NCBI GenBank assembly: GCA_001599935.1
Contig: BCIJ01000002.1
Coordinates: 828,783-892,782 of the forward strand
Direction: 5' to 3'
Length of the DNA stretch: 64,000 nt
DNA from: Holtermannia corniformis
Lineage: Eukaryota > Basidiomycota > Tremellomycetes > Holtermanniales
The notes below the pieces were generated by a model. It made no database searches. It had not been told where the DNA came from and saw nothing but the letters and a program-made list of their open reading frames with translations. Numbering within the stretch: position 1 is the stretch's first letter; each line of letters starts with the position of its first letter. Both the position numbers and the translations under genes were made by a program. Of the stretch, positions 22,671-34,225 are shown in pieces.

Positions 22671-24085
22671 ATGGCACCCGAGCTGCTGGCGCTCGGCCGG
22701 GCCAAGCGGTCCACCGCGGGCAACCGGTGAGTTCCCTTCGAACGACCGAACTGACTGTAGCATGCAAGCGTTGCTGGACCAAGCTCACAACGATGTCGAC
22801 GACGAGCTGTTTCAAGAGGTTGCGGATGACACGGAATTCCAGGCGCCAAGTGGGTGTGGACCACAGCGACCCCGCTGACGTGCAGAGGACGTGGCCGACG
22901 TGTTCATGGAGGACTTTGCGGATACCGACGAGGACGAGGTCGATGACGAGCGGGGCGAGCGCGAGGCGGTCAACAAAGACCGTGCGGAGCGAAAGGTGTG
23001 TTCGGACGAGCAGAGCTGGGCTAACGGTAGTCTACAAAACGCAAAACGTTCAACCCGCTAGCCCACCGGCCTGTGAAAATCATGACGGCGACCGAGCAGT
23101 CGAGCGACGCCGTGGACGAGACGAACGCGCGGCTCGACCCGACCAAGGCGGCTCCGTCGACACTACTGATGGCGAGGCGTAGGGCGAAGCGCGAGCAGAT
23201 GCGCAAGCGGCGGGATGAGACGAGACGTGCCGGGATGCGCGCGAGCACGCTCAAGACTGACGCCGAGGTCGAGAGCCGAGAACGGGCGGATCGGGAGCGA
23301 TTGGTACGTCTCTCCAGTCCGGGCTAGCTGACGACAGGCGAAAAACTACCGACCGGCCAAGGCCAAGGCGCACAAGCTCACGCAAGACGAGCAGATTGCG
23401 CTCGCCTTGGAGACGGAGGAAAAGAACAAGGAGGCGTTGCGTGACTGGCTCGAGCGGGAAGAGGAACGGCGCGAGCTGCGCAAGGTTGTGCGCAAGCGGG
23501 TGCGAGGGCCGCGCTGGAGCTGGGTCTCGCGTACCGTAGGGTCAAGAGGAGACGAGGGGCGCTTGATCGGCGTCATCAATGACGACGGGGCAGAGCCAGA
23601 GGCGCCCGTGGACGGGCCATCAGCGTTGCCAGAAGTCACAGGCCCGTACACGCGGAATTATCTCGTGCTGAGCAACATTCCCGGCGGCCTGCCTGCCGAG
23701 CTTGGCGTGGTGCTAGGAACGCACGTCGACTGGGACCGGATCAAGGCGGTACCAGGACGGAATCGACCGCTCAGTGAGTTGCCGTTGTCAAACCCAGCTG
23801 ACGGAAGAGTGCAAGCCGAGTCTGTGCCCGTTCACCGGCCTCCCTGCCAAGTATCGCCATCCGACCGCGCTGATACCGTACGCCACGGCAGAAGGCTACC
23901 GCGCAATCGAGCGCATGCTGGCAGATGGCTACGTGTGGGACAAGCAGGCCAATGCGTACTTTGGCGCCGAAGACGACGTTCACGCAGACGGCGTCCAAGG
24001 GTGGGCAGACGCGATCGACGGAGGCTGGGCACGAGGCCAGCGGAAACAGGTCGAGCCAGAGCCAAAGCGGCGACGTCGCAAGTGA
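22671..24085 (+). CDS. VPS72: VPS72/YL1 (Swc2) subunit of the SWR1 chromatin-remodelling complex
   Basis: Six exons (introns 22727-22760, 22850-22885, 22996-23030, 23304-23337, 23774-23807) give 413 residues. The N-terminus has the YL1 signature RSTAGNRMQALLDQ. An acidic stretch (DFADTDEDEVDDERGE) of the type that binds H2A.Z-H2B follows, then a long basic/charged coiled region. The YL1 C-terminal domain is clear near residues 325-350: LCPFTGLPAKYRHP and YATAEGYRAIERM. The C-terminus is a basic tail. The protein helps deposit H2A.Z. The last intron has an unusual AAG acceptor. The stop lies just 4 bp from the convergent HIS4 stop. Confidence 0.9.
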
Positions 24086-24089
24086 TGCA

Positions 24090-26711
24090 TTACACTCCCA
24101 TCGCACTCAACCTAACCCTGACCGCGTTGGCGTGCGCCTCGAGCCCTTCCCGCTCGGCAATCGTGACCACGACCGGGCCGAGCCTTTTCAACCCATCGGC
24201 CGTGAGCTCTTGCGAGGTAATGTGTTTCTGGAACGAGAGCGTGTTGACGCCGCTGAACTGGCGAGCGTAGCCGTACGTCGGCAGGGTGTGGTTGGTACCA
24301 GACGCGTAGTCGCCGCATCTGCAGGATCAGCACTGCGCGCCATCTGAGCGACTCACGACTCGGGCGAGAAAGGGCCGACAAAGATGCTGCCCGCATTCTC
24401 AATCTCCTTGACGGCGCCCGGGGCATCAGCCAGGTGAAGGATCAAGTGCTCTGGCGCATAGTCGTTGCTGAATCGGATTGCCTCAGCGAGCGTGGCGACC
24501 TTGACAATGAGCGACTTTTTGATCGCCTCGCGGATAATGTCGACGCGGGGGAGGGCTTTGGCCTGGGCGTCAACCTCGCGCTCAATCGCCTCGAGCAGGG
24601 CGGCGTCGAGGTCGATGGCCAGCAGCACGACTTGCGAATCGGTGCCGTGCTCGGCTTGCGACAAGAGGTCGGACGCCACGAATACCGGGTTGGCAGTGGA
24701 ATCGGCAATCACCTAATGTCAGCGCGGTCGTAGCTAGATGACTTACCAAAACTTCAGAAGGCCCAGCCGGCATGTCGATGGCGACCAACGCTTCCGTGTC
24801 GTTTTGCACGAGCATCTTGGCGGCCGTGACCCACTGGTTGCCCGGGCCAAAGATCTTGTCGACCTTGGGTACGGATTCAGTGCCGTAGGCCATGGCGCCG
24901 ACAGCCTGAGCGCCACCCGCTTTGAGAATGATGGTGGCGCCGACGAGGCCGGCGACGTAGAGAACCTCTGGCGAGATTGAGCCGTCTTTGCGTGGCGGCG
25001 TGGCGAGAACAATCTCTCTGCAGCCGGCGACCTGAGCTGGCACACCCAGCATGATGGCGGTCGAAGGCAGCACGGCCGTGCCGCCTGGCACGTACACACC
25101 GACGCGCGCGATCGGTCGGACGAATCGCGAGCAGACGACACCTGGCATCGTCTCGACCACAAGAGGCTCCTTTTCCGCCTGGGCGACGTGGAACGCCTTG
25201 ACGTTGCTGTACGCCTGGTCGATCGCTTCGCGCACGTTGCGAGGGAGCACGTCCTCGCCGGGCACGGCAAACGGCGGCCGGAGCACCGTGCTGTCCATCT
25301 CGACTCTGTCGAATTGCGCCGTGAGCGCGAGCAGGCCGGCATCGCCCTCTGTCCGCACGCGCTGAACGATCGGCTTGACCTTGTCGATCATCGAGAGGCT
25401 GTCGATGACTGGCCGGCGCAGCAATGCGCTGTATTCGCTCGGTGTGACCGAGGCGAGATCCGATGTGCGCATGCGGATATCCTGTGTCGATGCTTCCGGG
25501 AACGACTGGGGGACCGGCTCGGCCGGTTTACTGGATGGTTTGGCCTCGGTCTCGACCCACTTTGGCTTGGCGTCGCCTTTACGCCTTGTCACCTTGCGCG
25601 CCTTGGCATCCAGTGCGCGCTCGACGTCGGCCAAGCTGACGCCTTTGCTCACACAGCGGGTCAGGGCAAAGTAGACCAAATCGGCCGCTTCAAACGCAAC
25701 CTCTTCCCGCGTCTGGGCATCACACAGCTCTTCGGCCTCTTCCATGATTTTCGCACGCAACAGCTTTTCATCGTTGAACAGGCGGCGGGTGTAGGACCCT
25801 TCTGGGGCCGAGCGGAAGCGCGATTGCAGCGTCTCCTCGAGTGCACCGACACCGGCCAACGCGCCGAAACAGGTCGCCGTGCCGAGGTGGCAGAACCCGG
25901 TACCGTGCTGGACCACGCTGAATTCCAAGGCATCGGCGTCGCAGTCGAGACCGATCGACACGACGTCTTGGACCGCACCCGACGTCTCGCCTTTACGCCA
26001 CAGTCCGTGCTTGCGCGACTGGTACACGCCTTTGCCGGTGACAATGCTTTCAGCAACCGACTCGCGGGAAGAATAGACGAGGCCGAGTGATCGCGCCGAG
26101 TGGAGATAGGACGACACGACGGTGGGGAACAGACCATCCGCCCGGTCGCTTGAGATTGGCGCGAGGAAAGCGTCGGCGACAGACAACCGGGATGAATCGA
26201 GGGAGAGGGCGGAAGTGGGTAGGACGAGGGCAGTAGAGGCGGGGTAGAGCGAGCGGATGAGCTCGACGGCGGTGGAGGAAGCGATGGCCTGCGACCGGAA
26301 GAACGTTGGCTTGCTGTAACCTGGCACGTGCGACTGGATGGCGTCTCTCGACGGCAGCGTCTCTCCGTCGAGCTCGACCAGCACGCTCGAGACGGAAGCG
26401 AGAAGCGCGTTTTCGGCGAGCTGGTTGACATTCGCCTCGGCTACGCTCAGCACGAGCTTGTCGGCCGTGACTTGACCAGCCAGCGCCTCGAGCTGCTCGC
26501 GTGTGACTACAATCTTGTGCGCGCCCTGGTCCAGATACGCGATGAGATCGTGCGAGTTGCTCTCGACATAGTACTGCGCGCTAGCAGACAAGCGCGGTTT
26601 GACGTCGTCCAAGCGTTCCGCGGGGATCAGCACTGGGCCGAGCCGAGTGAGCGCGCTCAGCAGCGCATCGTCGTGCGAGTCGACCTGGGCGAGGAAGACG
26701 GGGAGCGCCAT
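24090..26711 (-). CDS. HIS4: Trifunctional histidine biosynthesis protein HIS4
   Basis: Three exons (introns 24319-24356 and 24713-24746) give 849 residues, the usual fungal HIS4 length. The order is phosphoribosyl-AMP cyclohydrolase ([23 protein letters not shown]), phosphoribosyl-ATP pyrophosphatase (LQSRF near residue 290, [11 protein letters not shown]) and histidinol dehydrogenase ([17 protein letters not shown]-terminal [12 protein letters not shown]). It carries out steps 2, 3, 9 and 10 of histidine synthesis in the cytosol. A TGACTC site 38-44 bp upstream of the ATG suggests general amino acid control. It is divergent from BET2 and converges on VPS72. Confidence 0.95.
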
Positions 26712-26748
26712 GGTGATGGCGAGTACAGCAGAAAAAAGTCAAAGATGA

Positions 26749-26755
26749 TGACTCG
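26749..26755 (+). promoter_or_regulatory. Gcn4/CPC1-type site upstream of HIS4
   Basis: TGACTCG, a match to the TGA(C/G)TCA core bound by the bZIP activator Gcn4/CPC1, lies 38 bp upstream of the HIS4 start codon within the 286 bp HIS4-BET2 intergenic region. Gcn4 control of HIS4 is established in yeast; its use here is inferred. A second bZIP-like element, ATTACGTAAC, sits at about 26768-26777. Confidence 0.5.
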
Positions 26756-26997
26756 TAGCGATATCGATTACGTAACGGGGCTCTATCACATGAAACCAAC
26801 TCGGGCCACGTGGCAAGAGTCTACAATTCCGACAACGCCGGGCCCAGAGTTAGGAGGATTAGCGGTCTTATCGGGATTTCGGAAATGGCGAATAAGGCAA
26901 CCCTCTCGGTCGCGCTGTTGGTCGTCAGGGCACGCCTAATACACCCACATGAAACCCGCCGACTGCTATAAGCCGGTGGCCGTGTTCAGACCGCACC

Positions 26998-28200
26998 ATG
27001 CTCGACATAGACCTGCACGTTCGGTACATCCAAAACCTCGACAAGGTGGGTGCGCTCGCGACGCGCTGGACTGACTGGCGCAGAAAAAGGACCTGGCGTA
27101 CCACTTGACCGAGCACCTTCGGCTCAATGGCGTCTACTGGGGTCTAGTCGCGCTCTGCCTCATGGGGCGGCAGGACGCCCTGGACCGGGATGAGATGGTG
27201 CGCTATGTGATGAGCTGCTGGGATGACGAGATGGGTGGGTAGGCTATGGCAGTGCTCGGCTGACATGCAGGCGCGTTTGGAGCGCACCCTGGGCACGATG
27301 GGCATATCCTAGGGACGCTCTCGGCGATACAGATTCTTGTGATACAGCAAGCGGATGCAGAGCTGGATAGCGTCAGGGAGCGTGTTGTAGAATGTACGTC
27401 TAGCCATGCCGACCGCGCTGACAACAGTCTTGCTCGGGTTGGTCAACCCAACGACCGGGGCGGTGGCGGGCGACAAGTGGGGCGAAGCCGACACGCGCTT
27501 TGTCTACATCCTCGTCCAAGCTCTGTCCCTGCTCGGCCGACTCGACGTGCTCGACGGACCGCGTTTCGGCGGCCAAGGCCAGCGCTTGATCGTCAGCTAT
27601 CTCGAGCGCTGCATGAACTTTGACGGCGGGTTCGGCAGCAACCCTGGTGCGGAATCCCACGGCGCGCAGGGTGAGTGCTTGCCACCAGGCCCCGCTGATG
27701 TCAGTATTCGTGTGCGTGGCCGCGTTGGCGATCCTCGACCGGCTCGACATTGTCGACGCACCGACGCTCGCCGGCTGGCTCTCGGAACGCCAGCTGCCAA
27801 ATGGCGGCCTGAACGGGCGACCAGAAAAGCTCGAAGACGTTTGCTACTCGTGGTGGAACCTCTCGGCGCTGTCGATCCTCGGCAAGCTGCATTGGATTAA
27901 CCGCGACAAGCTGGTCGAGTTTATTTTGAACGCTCAGGTGGGTGAGATCTGCTAGACCGCGCTGACGACAGGATCTGGACGATGGCGGCATTGCAGACCG
28001 CCCGGGCGACTGGGTCGATGTTTTTCATACAATCTTTGGGCTCGCAGGTGAGTCTACCCTACGCGAACGCGCTGACCGCAGGCCTGTCACTGCTGGGCTA
28101 CCCAGGGCTGCAAGACGTCGACCCGCTCTACTGCCTCCCAGCAAGCGTCACAGCCCGACTCGGCCTACGCAAGCCGTTCCAGATCCTCCCGCGAGAGTGA
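26998..28200 (+). CDS. BET2: Rab geranylgeranyltransferase (type II) beta subunit
   Basis: Seven exons (introns 27046-27083, 27235-27270, 27394-27427, 27671-27704, 27938-27971, 28048-28081) give 330 residues, typical for BET2/RabGGTB. Prenyltransferase repeats are visible: [52 protein letters not shown] and [19 protein letters not shown]. The zinc ligands of the family fall in the DVCYSWW and DVFHTIFGL segments. The enzyme attaches geranylgeranyl groups to Rab GTPases with its alpha subunit and REP. It converges on the PPR gene with 4 bp between the stops. Confidence 0.93.
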
Positions 28201-28204
28201 TGCA

Positions 28205-30440
28205 TCATCGCGTCTCGACCACATGCTTGACCTCGTCCCAGAGCTCGGGGAATTCGGCTTTGACAACCTGCTGCACCTCGCGATAGTCTTGCTTTGTTCG
28301 CCACGAGAAGCGCAACAGAATCCGCAGCGTCTCGGCGGTTGGCTGCGGACCGTCACGCTTCATCTGCAGCACCATCTCGGTCGCCTCGCGCATCTCGCCG
28401 AGGCGGGCTAGACATTCCACCCACGCGTCCCAGTTGCGGTCCACGACGAGGTGGTGGCGTCGCGCCCAGCGCCACACTCGGCGTGCTTTAACGCTGGCAT
28501 CAGAGTACCCACACGCATCGAGGATGATGTTGATGCTTGGCGCGTAGTCTTTGGCGTCTTCTTGCGGCCGCCGCTCGACCAGCTCGTCCCACACTTCGAA
28601 AGCCTGTGCAAACGCCCCGACGCGGCTGTACGCGTTCATCAACGCGTTGAGCAGTGGCACATCGACTGCCACGCTCGGGTCGAGTTTGATGATCAGGTGG
28701 ATGTCTTGGATCGCCTGGAGGGTCTCGCCGACCCACTCGTCGCTCGCTTCCGACTCGACCGGTCGCTTGACGTTTTGCCCGTAGCGGTGCAGGAGGGACG
28801 TGTAGACCTGGGCATTCGGGGTAAACCCCGCCCGGCGCATGTCCTTGACAATCTCGAGGAACAGCGTTGGCGGGGCGAGCCGCGACGTCGGCCACGAGAG
28901 CTGGATGAATGCTGACAAGATCGCCGCGTAGCTCTTGGCGTCGAGTACCCGCTTGTCGAGCGCGTACAAGTGGGCGTACGCCCGGAACGCTGTCTGGTGA
29001 GACGTCGCCGATCGCATCAGGAGGATTGCGAGCGACGTGGCGGCCTGGGCAGAGTATTTGAGCCCACGTGTACGCATGTCGTTCAGCAAGGTGATGGCTG
29101 TTGATTCGCGGGGTGGAGTGGCGCGAGCGACGGCGGGGAGAAGATGGTTGTACAGCGTGAGGGTCGGTGCAAACCTCACGGATGGGTTGCTCGCCTCGGC
29201 CGCTAGGAGGTCGTTGTACAGCTCGAGCGCTTCGCTTAGTCGTGGGGGAGTACACGCGCACAGCTGGACGATCAGGGGACGGACGAGGGTAATGTCGATT
29301 TCGGCGCCTCGACCGCGAGCCTCGCAGTAGAGGGTATAGGCCTCGTCGAGGTCGGACACGGCTTCGATCGCAGCACGCCATGCATGTGTGCCGAGATCGC
29401 GCCGAGCTCGCCGCTCCAACCGAATGGCAATCGCTAGCGCCGCGTCTGCATCCGGTCGATCCAGCTTTCTCAGCTCGGCCCGCATCAAGCTTGCCATGGC
29501 TGAGCGCGACGGCCGTCCGGTCCGGTCGATGTATTGCAGTGCGGCCTCGACATCTTGCGACGCCAGGTATGCAATCACCGCGTCGTGGGATTGCCTGTCC
29601 AGCTCGGGAGCCGCTTGCAGCTTGTCGGCAATCGGCTTGGCGGCAGCATCGCCTGTTTCGGTATATAGCGCTAGCAGCGTCGTGTCGGTCACCAGATCCC
29701 GCTCGATGCCTTTCTCCTCCATCTCGTGCTGGATCAGTGGCACCTTGCCAGGCTCACCAGCACGGCGCAGGGCGTCGAGAATGACGTTGAATGTCAAAAC
29801 GTCGAGCTCGGCCTTGCCCCGCATCTCGCTCAGTGCCGCCTCGAACTCGTCGAGCGTGCTGCGACGCGCAAACCCAGCGAGCACCCAGTTCCACTCGCGC
29901 GTGTCGGCCCCGTCCATCTGTCGAAGAAGAGCTAGTGCCCGGGGGGGATACCAGTTTGCCAACGCCTTGATCAGCGCGCGATAGTGCTGTGGTTTCTGCG
30001 TGTAGCCAAAGACTGTGGTCATGTCGTCAAACATGGTTTGCGCCAGCTCGACCTCGCGCTCTGTCCGGCCATGCTGCAGTAGCTTCAACGCGGCGTTCAG
30101 CTCGGTCGATGCGATCGTCACGCCCTGTTGAGAGGTGGAAGCGACGGTCGAGCGTATAGCGTGGTACGGCTCGTGCAGCTGGTCTTGCCGTCCGCTCTGT
30201 AGCGCCTCGAGGAAAGCTACACGAGGAGAGGCCGACGGGGTGGCCGCAGGAGCACGCCGTGTAAAGAAATTCGACAGCGAGGAGAACGGGGCGAATGTGG
30301 AAGCATGTCGCGGAGCACGAGGGCTGATTGTCAGTGACCGCCAGACTTGGCGAGACTCACCAGACCGGCTTGAGCTGCACCGACGCTCTGACTGCGCGCC
30401 CTGCGATCCGCCGGCTTCCTGCGCGCACCCGCATAGACAT
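28205..30440 (-). CDS. Mitochondrial pentatricopeptide-repeat (PPR) protein
   Basis: Two exons (intron 30324-30360) give 732 residues. The short first exon supplies [20 protein letters not shown], a strongly basic, acid-free mitochondrial presequence. The remainder is helical hairpins of about 35 residues with PPR-like wording such as [42 protein letters not shown] and [20 protein letters not shown]. Fungal PPR proteins of this kind bind organellar RNA in processing, stability or translation. Which transcript is targeted cannot be read here. A GTG at 30121 looks like a start in a naive reading, but the frame stays open upstream to the spliced ATG. Confidence 0.85.
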
Positions 30441-30709
30441 GGTTGTTGTAGCGTCGAGAAAGTTGTGTGCGGTGCTAGCCTGCCTGCAGAATGACTAGCA
30501 ACCCGCTAGCACACCGGGGCATGGGATCGCTAGGACACGCACAGGCGCTCGACGAGGACCACTCTGGCCTTGGACCATGCTGACCTGCGATCTACGAGCG
30601 ACGCTGACTGGCTAACACCGACTCACGCACTCCTTGGAGCTTGACCAAACACCGTCCTTTGTGCGGTGCCAACTCGAGCCCGGGCCGACTCGCTACTAAT
30701 CCAGCTACA

Positions 30710-31861
30710 ATGACGCCTGCATCGCGAGTGCTACAGGACCAAGACCTCGCGAGGGAGATCTTGGCGTACTTGCCAAACACGGCTCTGCTCAATGTGGCCC
30801 TCGCATCCCGCGATTTGCTCGAGTTGGCGGTCGAGGTGCTGTATGCCGAACTGGATGAGCTCCCAGATCTCCCACTGGGTTCCGAGCGGGCGAGTGACCC
30901 CGTGCTAGCTCGACCCCAGTCGGCTATCAACACGATTGTTCAGGCGTGGACTCTGGGACATGCGCGAGCCGAGCTATACCTCGGCGCACCCCGCAAGCTC
31001 TCGCTCCGCCTCGCACAGCTCCCAGGGTATCTCTTACTGATCCCTCTGCTACCTAGCCTGCGGAGGATCAGCGTCGTCGACCCGTCTGCCGAGCGCCTGG
31101 GCATCAAGCGGATGCAAGCGCATTTGATCTGCGCCAACGGCCGGCCGACCCACTGGGAGCTCCGGTGGCTGCCGTCGGTTTTTGCACCGTCTCGGCTGAC
31201 TCTCTCGCCTGACCTGCCGTTGCTGTACCTGCCAAAACGACTGCGCTACCTCGAGATTGACAAGCGGGAGAAGCGAGGCGCACAGGAGCTGCTAACCCTG
31301 CTGCGCCCGTTCGACATTGACTGCGCCTACCTCGAAGGCGTCATCTCGCTCGCACCAATGTCGCCTCTCGACTTGTACAGCCTCGCTGCTCCAACGCTCA
31401 GTAACTTGCAGCAGATTGGCATACGCATCCGAATCAAGCACGGCCAGGAGATTGTCAACACGATTGCAACCGCCTGTCCGCGATTATGGTTTCTCAAGCT
31501 CATGACGGATGATGCGGGGCGGCTGGGACTACAGCCCACACTGGAAGCGCTGCGTCCGTGCAGGCTGCTCGCCGATGTGGGCCTTCCCGTCGCGTTTCAA
31601 AGCCCGCAGCCATCGAGCGGGGTAGCGTTTCCGCACCTGCGCCGGCTACAGCTGGATCTAGTGGTGCGACCGACCGCAAGCCAAATGACGATCCTACAGA
31701 GCTACACCTACCGCAACTGCCAGGTCAACGTCAAGGTCCCGTATGCGAATAATACCCCAATACCGTTCGAACTGAGCGAGGAGGACGAGAATGGCGTCTA
31801 CTGGCCTACAGTGGACAACAAGATGCAGACGATCCAGTGGCGTACCGAGCCGCTATGCTAA
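30710..31861 (+). CDS. F-box protein with leucine-rich C-terminal region
   Basis: An uninterrupted ORF of 383 residues, unusual here because almost all neighbours have introns. Residues 8-55 (QDLAREILAYLPNTALLNVA and following) fit an F-box-like fold that would bind Skp1. The rest has irregular leucine-rich strands (LLYLPKRLRYLEID, PCRLLADVGLPVAF, FPHLRRLQLDL), as in basidiomycete F-box/LRR proteins. A role as substrate receptor of an SCF ubiquitin ligase is inferred. An in-frame ATG at 30641 is possible, but the later one has a better context and gives a family-like N-terminus. Confidence 0.7.
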   Translation: MTPASRVLQDQDLAREILAYLPNTALLNVALASRDLLELAVEVLYAELDELPDLPLGSERASDPVLARPQSAINTIVQAWTLGHARAELYLGAPRKLSLRLAQLPGYLLLIPLLPSLRRISVVDPSAERLGIKRMQAHLICANGRPTHWELRWLPSVFAPSRLTLSPDLPLLYLPKRLRYLEIDKREKRGAQELLTLLRPFDIDCAYLEGVISLAPMSPLDLYSLAAPTLSNLQQIGIRIRIKHGQEIVNTIATACPRLWFLKLMTDDAGRLGLQPTLEALRPCRLLADVGLPVAFQSPQPSSGVAFPHLRRLQLDLVVRPTASQMTILQSYTYRNCQVNVKVPYANNTPIPFELSEEDENGVYWPTVDNKMQTIQWRTEPLC

Positions 31862-32008
31862 GTCCTGCGTGTTCGTACTCTTCCCCTCTGCTGGAGTCGA
31901 TGGCGGTGGCGGCGGGTAGATTGGCGATGTAGACGTCTCGGGCTTGTCCGTCCTTGGCACAACAGTCAGCAGCGAAAGCTGGTCGAGGCTGGTGGTAGGG
32001 CAGCTCAT
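31853..32008 (-). CDS. Doubtful small ORF overlapping the F-box gene end
   Basis: A 51-codon ORF (MSCPTTSLDQLSLLTVVPR..., then a Pro-rich stretch) sits in the 264 bp between the F-box gene and the NOPCHAP1-like gene, ending 9 bp inside the F-box CDS. No domain or splice signal supports it. It is recorded because convergent genes in this window commonly end within a few bases of each other. The rest of this interval shows nothing else. Confidence 0.2.
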   Translation of the reverse strand: MSCPTTSLDQLSLLTVVPRTDKPETSTSPIYPPPPPSTPAEGKSTNTQDLA

Positions 32009-32125
32009 TGCGTGCGATTCTCCACTGCGAGCGCTTAAATCGCTTCGAAGCCGCCACAAATGTTCCCTTTCATGTGAAGCGAAGTCTTCTCAAGACGTCT
32101 GTGCTTGCGTTCAACGTTGCATACG

Positions 32126-32678
32126 ATGGCCAACGAACCGCAAAAGGCGGGAGAAGGCTCGGCGAAGGGCGGAGACGCTACGGAGAAGCGGGAAAAGCTA
32201 GAGATAGAGTCTGAAGACGCGCGGAGAGAACGACTAGGTGAGTACTGGGCCTTCTGACCGACCTGACCGCAGGCAACCTGTTTCAATCGATCGCAACGAC
32301 GCCATCGCCGGCGCCGTCCATACCGGCCTTCCCTACCGAGCGCTCAACGTTTCCCGTCCCGCCTTCGGCTCTGCTTTCTAGGGTGCAAGAGTTTCTTCCG
32401 CTGCTGGCCAAGTCCAACGCCGAGTTGCTCGAACGCGCCAAGGCGGATCCGGCCAGTGTGGACATTGAGCAGCGCACTGGGTCGGACAAGGAGCAAGTGA
32501 TCGCAATGGTGAGTGGCTAGCTCGTGGACCGTGCTGATGGCAGGATCTCGGCCTGGGCGTGTTTGACGGCGTCCCGCCAGGAGCAAAGGACGAAGAGGGC
32601 GGTGTGGCCCGACCGGCGCAGGAGTCGGCAACTTTATCCGACTCGGATTCTTCCGAATCAGACTCGGACTCGTCATAA
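32126..32678 (+). CDS. NOPCHAP1-like (DUF4598) small acidic protein
   Basis: Three exons (introns 32238-32272 and 32509-32543) give 160 residues. The C-terminal half carries DIEQRTGSDKEQVIAMDLGLGVFD, resembling the conserved core of the DUF4598/NOPCHAP1 family, followed by a Ser/Asp/Glu-rich tail (DSDSSESDSDSS) likely to be phosphorylated. In animals NOPCHAP1 is a chaperone linking NOP58 to the R2TP complex in box C/D snoRNP assembly; a similar nuclear role here is inferred. It converges on pantothenate kinase with 14 bp between the stops. Confidence 0.65.
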
Positions 32679-32692
32679 TGTTGTATCTGTAT

Positions 32693-34225
32693 TCATCTCG
32701 GCTCTACCGCCTCTTCTGCCTCGGGCGCGACGTTTTTGATCCACGCGCCGATTGCGCCCCTGCCTGTCAGCGTCGTCAGACCAGGAGGACTCACAAGAAC
32801 CCCTCGTGGCGGAGAAACATGGCGCGCATCTTGCCCTTGCTCCAGAACCGGATCGCATACGACAGGGTGGAAATGGTCGCGGCGTGGCCTCGGATAAAGC
32901 ACCCGCCAAAGTAGATGCGGTCCAGCCCGTGCTTTTCCGCATTCATATAGCTGCCGTCAGTGCGGTCGACGCAAGGAGACTCACGCAATCTGGCCAATGT
33001 TGTTGCTGATCGCATACAGCAGGCTCTTGGCGATATCCTCTTGCCGAAACGTGCCCTTGCGCGCCTTGTCGGCGCCTTTGCGAAACACTTTGCCAAAGCT
33101 GGACGCGATCGTACTCGACTTGAGCCCAATCTTGCCATAGTCTTGGCCGTAAATGTCACCGACGAGCATGTCGACGGGCGCATTGTCGCCCTGTTCCGAC
33201 AGCGCCAGCATTTCGTCAAACGATGTGGCTTCGGTCAGCAGGCTGAGCAGACCCCAGAGCGTGCCGCCGCCGAGACTTGTGCCGGATACACGCTCAAACC
33301 GGCCGTCCTCGTCGACCTTGACAATGCTGACGCCGCTGCCGATGTTCACGAGCAGGCAGGGAAAGTGGGGCGCTGGTTCCGGGTCGAACGTGACTTGATA
33401 TGTGGGTGGGTTGGGCGATGGTCTCGGCAGTTCTTCCGCCTCGAGCGTCTTCTTTGAGCCGGAATGGCTCACTTGCCACACGAGCTCTTCAGAGTACCAG
33501 AACACTTCTTCCGGGACGGTCGTGACGAACCCAAGGCCTCGGATCAGGCACTCCATCTCTTCCTCTCGTCGGACCTCGACGTTGAGTTCGGTTTGGAGGC
33601 GGTTGTAGAATAGATGTGAACCGCCGCCAGTCGCCATGACCTTGACCAACCCCTGCATCGTCTTCAGACTGACCCGGTTGGCCTCGGCCGAGCGCGAGAT
33701 GAGGTCGCGCAGAAACTCAATCAGCCCATCGATATTGCTCGTCTCGAACCGGGTAAAGTTGAGGAGGCCGCCGGGGAGAGGCGTCGGGAGGGATGACCGC
33801 CGGAGGGACGGATGGATCTGCCGCTTGGATCGTTTTTGTGTGACCTGAGCACGGCTGAGCGCTTCAGGGGTGAGAGTCCCATTGAGAACTGGCGAGCGGG
33901 TCGGAGATGGGTTCTGCGGCGCCGCGGTGGGAATGGCCTGGCCGTTTGGGTGAACCGTCGGTGAGCGTGTGAAATAGATGACCTTGGCAAGGGAGCCGCC
34001 AATCTGGCGTCAGCTACGCTCCTCCGGGTGAACGCACATCAATAGCAATATGTGAAACTGGCTCAATGTAGTGGGGTAGATAGATCCCCCGGCTGTCCCG
34101 AGTCTGTCGTCAGTCTTGTCACGGTGTTGGCAACCCACCGCTGGCGACTCCTCTTCGACAATCTCGGCGCCGGTCGTATCAACGACGATCCGCCTCGCCT
34201 GCGGAATGTTGATCAGGTCGGGCAT
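32693..34225 (-). CDS. CAB1: Pantothenate kinase
   Basis: Five exons (introns 32760-32794, 32951-32984, 34004-34037, 34104-34138) give 464 residues. The ATP-binding opening HIAIDIGGSLAKVIYFTR near residue 48 is assembled across the second intron. VMATGGGSHLFY, LLVNIGSGVSIVKV, VSGTSLGGGTLWGLLSLL and the C-terminal YFGGCFIRG are further eukaryotic PANK blocks. A disordered insert of about 70 residues (Pro/Ser/Arg-rich) sits after the first block. The enzyme makes 4'-phosphopantothenate, the first step of coenzyme A synthesis. A TTG-started upstream extension is not used because ATG 34225 gives a normal N-terminus. Confidence 0.93.

Noticed and set aside
24319..24356. Frameshift in the histidinol dehydrogenase part of HIS4
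   Set aside because: The apparent break is an ordinary 38-nt intron; splicing restores [20 protein letters not shown].
28205..30121. PPR start at a GTG codon (30121)
   Set aside because: The frame is open further upstream and a consensus intron leads to a proper ATG and mitochondrial presequence at 30440.
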